64,000 nucleotides of DNA from Mactromeris polynyma. Taxonomy: Eukaryota > Mollusca > Bivalvia > Venerida > Mactridae. The stretch's first letter is position 1; each line of letters begins with the position of its first letter. The stretch is taken from assembly GCA_032209605.1 (NCBI GenBank), contig JASFXZ010000016.1:2232001-2296000 (forward strand), written 5' to 3'. Shown here one piece after another: positions 59,665-64,000 of the stretch. The notes beneath the pieces were generated by a model. It saw only the letters and a program-made list of their open reading frames with translations. It did no database searches and had not been told where the DNA came from. A program made the position numbers and the translations under genes.

Positions 59665-60916
59665 TGTGTTACTTTGTCTGTATTGTCAATGATTGCGTTA
59701 AACGCAATATATGTAGGAAATAAATTTGTTAATATGTATGTCTGATAAAAGTAAACGAGGGTTTGACATTACATATTTATAAAGCTTTTTCATGGCTACA
59801 ATAATAAGCACGCAGAGACAAAGAGCATGTGAACATTATATATATGGACGATCCTTATTGACGGATGTTAACACGACAATGTTGTCCATGGTATATCTGC
59901 ATTTCGTATCGTAGTGATGTATGTAGATGCACCGGTCAAAAAGAGATGCTATGCCATTTTTTGTATTTTTATATTAAATCTTCGCTACATTATAGCATAG
60001 TGGTATAAAACGATAAACGTGATGTTGACATGTTGTTGACATTATAAAGCAAATTGCTTCATATTTATGCGATGTATTTGCACCGAATGAACAGGCTGAT
60101 AATGAAATGCACTGTTCAATATATAAGTATGTAATTTATTCAATGCAATACATTTACCATGGTCAGACTATAGCAGTGTTTTTTACGCTTATATATACAA
60201 CTGTATGATTTTAGATTGATAATTTTGTATCCAACAAGTGCTGTAAAAGCAGTTAAGGTTAAATGTGAACTTCTAAAAAACGCATGTCATGTAGTTGAGT
60301 AGTTTCAGTAATATAAAGGTGAAACTGTTTAAACTTTAAACTAAATTAGAAGCAAGAAGATGGGGGGTCAATCCAGCTAAAAGGCATTGGAAGCTGGGTA
60401 TGGTATTTTTACATGTATTTATTTGTACACAATGTATACTATGTCTCATGTGCTGACATCCATATTGTATCACATTCTGTGTATATATTTATGGTATGAG
60501 GCGTAGGCCTTAAATCATTAAATTGATTGTTATTGTTAATTTTGACAGATTAACATCAACATTTTCGACAGTTCATAAATATATTTACATGAGAGATAGT
60601 ATAACGGACATCAAATTCAACAGAATATATTATATATCCAGTAGCTCTTTAGAAACTACATGAAATAGTACGTTCGGGTATGTTTCTATACAACGATAAG
60701 GTCTGACAACATTGTGGCATTCAAATACGAAAGTAACACAAAATTAAAAAAAAAATTATTCTATAAATGCATGATGCTATCAACGATATGATATCTGCCT
60801 GAAGTCGTTATATGTAAACAAGGCTTATATTACATGTAATTCTAAATTACCATTTTTAAATTACGAGCACCTCATTACCAAAACCGAATGATACAGCACT
60901 TTCTATGTGTTCATAT
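59665..60916. other. No gene recognised
   Basis: AT-rich and featureless by eye. Confidence 0.35.
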
Positions 60917-61001
60917 ATAAACTCGATAATCAGACCCACCTTACCACTAAGACCGATTTATTCAGAACAAATGGTGGTCTTTTTATTGAGGTTTCATTGT
61001 A
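60917..61001. mobile_element. Short derivative of the CAGTAAAACCTCA MITE, copy 8
   Basis: About 85 bp: left end worn (TATAAACTCGATAATCAGAC), right end GGTGGTCTTTTTATTGAGGT followed by TTCATTGTA. Only the two terminal segments remain and the core is gone, so it is an internal deletion derivative. Confidence 0.6.
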
Positions 61002-61983
61002 TATGTGATCGAGGAATATACTTATGAACCTCCGTTTAATTCCTTTAGCAAACACAATGGTATAAGTGTAAAATAATACACTCATCGTTGCTTCTTTAAC
61101 GGTGCCTCTATCCATGCTTTTCGCGGAATCCAAATTATACATTACATTAAATTATCGATGTTGTTTTAAGCTGTTTATGAAAGATACGATGAATTATTGT
61201 ATACTATCAGTACCTATTACCAATGCCTCCATGCTGTGTATCGCAAACATAACATCTATATGAAGACAAATATTTAGCTCTGCATGATAATATAAAATAT
61301 TCCAGCAATCCATTACTTAGTCATTCATAATTACGTCACGGAATGCCAACAGTTCAAGGTCTGAAACATTAACAATGGATTACATTGTTATTGCAACATT
61401 GTCGATGTTCAAGATACACCGGTTGCCACTTTAGTCGAGCAAGATCAAATCGACGACCAATATAAAGGTCAGGATATAAATGCAGATATTATGTTATTTA
61501 AGCGTATTATTCAACCCACTAATTGGACAAAATCTCCGATTCTAATTGGCAAAACCTTGATAGAAGCAGATGCAATAAAAATAATATGCATCATTTGTTA
61601 TTTATTGAAGGGCAATAGGAAATGAATGTGAAGCAATGACCCTAGACTGTGGTGCCACATGTCAAACACGTGGAAGATAGCTCTCTGGATATTTGAAAAA
61701 TCTGTCTAAATGTTGCTTAATATTTACTCACTCTTGCAATAGGTATGTTTGATCTGAAATTAATTAGATGAAATTAAACAGAAACAATAAATATTTTACA
61801 GATAATGTGCTGCAATATGCTGACAACGGTCGAATGGCATCGCGTACCTTTGAACATAAAACAAGAGGCACATGTGGTCCTCAGTTGCCCAGCTGAATAA
61901 GTGGATAAAGTTGTGTAATTGCTTTCTATATTTGCTCTGATAACCCTTGCGTGCAATGGAAATCAAGTACCTACTTGAAAAGA
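61002..61983. other. No gene recognised
   Basis: AT-rich, no exon-like segment. Confidence 0.35.
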
Positions 61984-62167
61984 ACCTTCGATACATTGAA
62001 GCAAGGATGTGAGCAAGGACTGCGTATGCACCTTCGATACATTGAAGCAAGGATGTGAGCAAGGACTGCGTATGCACCTTCGATACATTGAAGCAAGGAT
62101 GTGAGCAAGGACTGCGTATGCACCTTCGATACATTGAAGCAAGGATGTGAGCAAGGACTGCGTATGC
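61984..62167. repeat. 46-bp minisatellite, 4 identical units
   Basis: Four units starting ACCTTCGATACATTGAAGCA and ending GGACTGCGTATGC, at 61984, 62030, 62076 and 62122. By eye they show no mismatch, so the array is very recent or efficiently homogenised. Minus-strand ORFs of up to 147 codons through it are artefacts. Confidence 0.95.
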
Positions 62168-62401
62168 ACCGAAACGTGGTAAAGAACATAATAATTGGTG
62201 TTGGAATATAAATGGAATCTGCTTCGACGCATCGAGCAATGATAAGCAGTTCTATGGATAATCAAATGGAAATCTTGGAAACAAAAATCGATAGTATTTG
62301 TTAGGGCTGACCAAACTGCAAACCACTCATATTGTTAATGTCAATGCAACATCTTAAACCATTGTGGTAGCATACATTGTGACAAAAGCACTAGAATATT
62401 T

Positions 62402-62642
62402 GAGCGCTGCTGTGGGATTTAAAACCTCTTCTGTAAGTGACGTCATTTCAAGATAACACAACATGTGATGTCACTATTTGCAAGTAGGAAACAATATTTA
62501 CTCCATATGGTCACTCTGTTTTCATATTGCCATATGCTGCAAATAGTGCTTACTGTCAGTATAATTATGGTGACGTCACATCTGACGTTTTCAGGAAATG
62601 ACGTCACTTAATGAAGAGGCTGAAAATCGTACAACGGCGCTC
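62402..62642 (-). mobile_element. Foldback MITE A, copy 2
   Basis: Starts GAGCGCTGCTGTGGGATTTA and ends ACAACGGCGCTC. The left arm (CCTCTTCTGTAAGTGACGTC) matches the right arm of 4119-4353 and the reverse also holds, so this copy lies in the opposite orientation. Arms are ~80 bp with TGACGTCA in each; the centre differs from copy 1. Confidence 0.8.
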
Positions 62643-63041
62643 ATTTCTTTAATTTGGAAGACGACATGAAAGATATGTATAAGGGGCGTTTTCGCCCATT
62701 GTACGATACACCAACAACTTAGAATTCTAAATAATTGTGGCAGACTCTTTGGAGTGTTTTAAACTTCGTCTACTAAACCACTGGGCCTGGTTTTACAAAA
62801 AGAAGACCATATGCTTAATATAAACTTTCTATAATACTTGACTGTGATTTTTCAAATGACAATGTTTGTTATAAAAACTAGTCACAAAATCAGATGTTTC
62901 TACGGACTTAAAGTTGGAAATACTAGTAACATGTAATATAGCTTACTACAAATGTACAATCAAATCATCAGAAACTGTATCCAGTAGCTTTTAAAAAGTT
63001 ATGTAAAGTTGTAGTGGTGGGTTGGCACTTTGACCTGAATA
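62643..63041. other. No gene recognised
   Basis: AT-rich and featureless by eye. Confidence 0.4.
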
Positions 63042-63223
63042 TACAGTAACACCCCACTTAAAGACCACCTCAATAATAAGACAACCTCGATATTTAGGAC
63101 ACAATTTTCAAGACAGTTTTCACTGTTTTGCTCTTTATCCAACCTCAATATTATGACCACATCAATAAGAATACCAAATTTCAAGGGTCCCAAGGGTGGT
63201 CTTACTATTGAGGTTTTACTGTA
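63042..63223 (-). mobile_element. TA-flanked MITE, CAGTAAAACCTCA family, copy 9
   Basis: Starts TACAGTAACACCCCACTTAA and ends TACTATTGAGGTTTTACTGT then A. Full length, with core TTTTCACTGTTTTGCTCTTT in reverse orientation and AAGGGTCCCAAGGGTGGTCT near the right end, as in copy 6. Confidence 0.85.
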
Positions 63224-63803
63224 CAAAGAACAGTGCATGGACGGAAATAAACAAATAATATCAGCACTGCTGGATTCACGGTAGGTGCAACTTTGTTTTG
63301 GTTTAATGTAGAATACAGGGGAATGCTAATATACTTCGAAAATGCATCAACATAATCATGTTGATGATAATGCGTTTAACTTATACGTGGATATGACAGC
63401 GAGATACTTAGTTGTATGAATGTATAATATATTCAGAAACCGTTCAATCAACAGCCATTACTACACTCGCATTCCGAGAATCTACGAAATTTTCTTGTCG
63501 TCTTCATGCCGACTGGAATCTAGATTTCAAGAGACGTAATTACCTTCACAATACGTGAGTGTTATCTTATTGCGGTGAGGGAATATTGAGGCAGTTTTTT
63601 ATCTACTCAAACAGTGGTTTTATGTTGCAATATGACACGTATAGTGATTACTTTACCATGTACAAAACTAATGTACATCACATATCGAGCTAAGACATGT
63701 ACGGAATTAAAATTGTATTATAAACGTGGATATTATTGTATTTTTAGTATAATTCCGCTTCAATTCTAAAGGGTGAGAAATGGTTTAATCCTACAACTAA
63801 ATG
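63224..63803. other. No gene recognised
   Basis: AT-rich and featureless by eye. Confidence 0.4.
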
Positions 63804-63901
63804 ATTAAAGAGCAAATCAGTGAAATTAGTCTTGAAAATTGTGGTCTTAATTTTGACGTGGTTTTACTATTTAAGTGGCTTTCAGATGAGGTATAACTGT
63901 A
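63804..63901 (+). mobile_element. Truncated CAGTAAAACCTCA MITE, copy 10
   Basis: Begins inside the family core (TTAAAGAGCAAATCAGTGAA) and runs through CTTAATTTTGACGTGG to a worn right end GAGGTATAACTGTA. The left half is missing. Confidence 0.65.
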
Positions 63902-64000
63902 TATCAAGAAATGCTCTGGCGACCTAGTTTTTTAATATACTGTATTATGCCAAATCGTTTGTTTACAATATTTTTTGTGGATTATTTATTATCTGATAGG

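Noticed and set aside
61796..62265. Minus-strand ORFs of 72-147 codons
   Set aside because: Translations of the 46-bp tandem array in its three frames.

Overview
The window is AT-rich eukaryotic DNA with very low coding density. I see no bacterial operons, no rRNA, no intact transposase or reverse transcriptase, and no ORF that is convincing as a complete gene. Several tRNA-headed SINEs carry a 3' tail reading roughly GTTAAACCCGAATAAAACAAAC on one strand or the other. Together with many short inverted-repeat elements and minisatellites, this suggests a lophotrochozoan animal, most likely a mollusc such as a bivalve. That assignment is inference from repeat style; no gene here fixes the species.

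Gene content. The best protein-coding signal on the + strand is a colinear series of short open blocks between 29.29 and 31.72 kb. In order, they resemble the middle part of an alpha-catenin/vinculin-superfamily protein. Splice signals and phases are poor, so this is either a very diverged gene or a decayed copy. On the - strand there are two exon-like segments with good donor sites. One is a probable first coding exon at 56350-56520, with an ATG after an in-frame stop and a GTAAGTG donor. The other is an internal exon at 25312-25404, phase 0 at both ends, with AAG|GTCAGT. They could belong to one long-intron gene running leftwards, but nothing links them directly. A few weaker + strand exon candidates (7979-8168, 33469-33592, 51527-51800, 59455-59664) are listed at low confidence.

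Repeats dominate. Tandem arrays: 43-bp units at 9.58-10.72 kb, 58-bp at 24.7-25.1 kb, 44-bp at 39.0-39.9 kb, 27-bp at 54.0-54.8 kb, 46-bp at 62.0-62.2 kb, plus ~148-bp, ~170-bp, ~130-bp, 34-bp and 27-bp duplications and microsatellites. Dispersed elements: about ten copies of a TA-flanked MITE with ends CAGTAAAACCTCA; two copies of a ~240-bp foldback element ending GAGCGCCGCTGT; a 377-bp element with perfect TGTTTCAGGTTTC ends; a hAT-like 246-bp element; at least three families of older dispersed repeats present two or three times; and eight tRNA-derived SINEs or relics. One SINE (53069-53338) has a perfect 13-bp target-site duplication and looks young.

Layout. 0-9.5 kb: sparse, with MITEs, a foldback element and two SINEs. 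9.6-10.7 kb: 43-bp array. 10.8-24 kb: mostly unassigned sequence with MITEs and dispersed repeats. 24-29 kb: three tRNA-like relics, the 58-bp array and the - strand exon. 29.3-31.7 kb: the alpha-catenin-like blocks. 32-38.8 kb: sparse. 38.8-40.1 kb: nested 44-bp array. 41-47 kb: SINE and a MITE cluster. 52.4-56.5 kb: dense repeats (377-bp element, young SINE, 27-bp array, dispersed repeat, hAT-like MITE) and the - strand first exon. 58-64 kb: duplications, MITEs and the second foldback copy.
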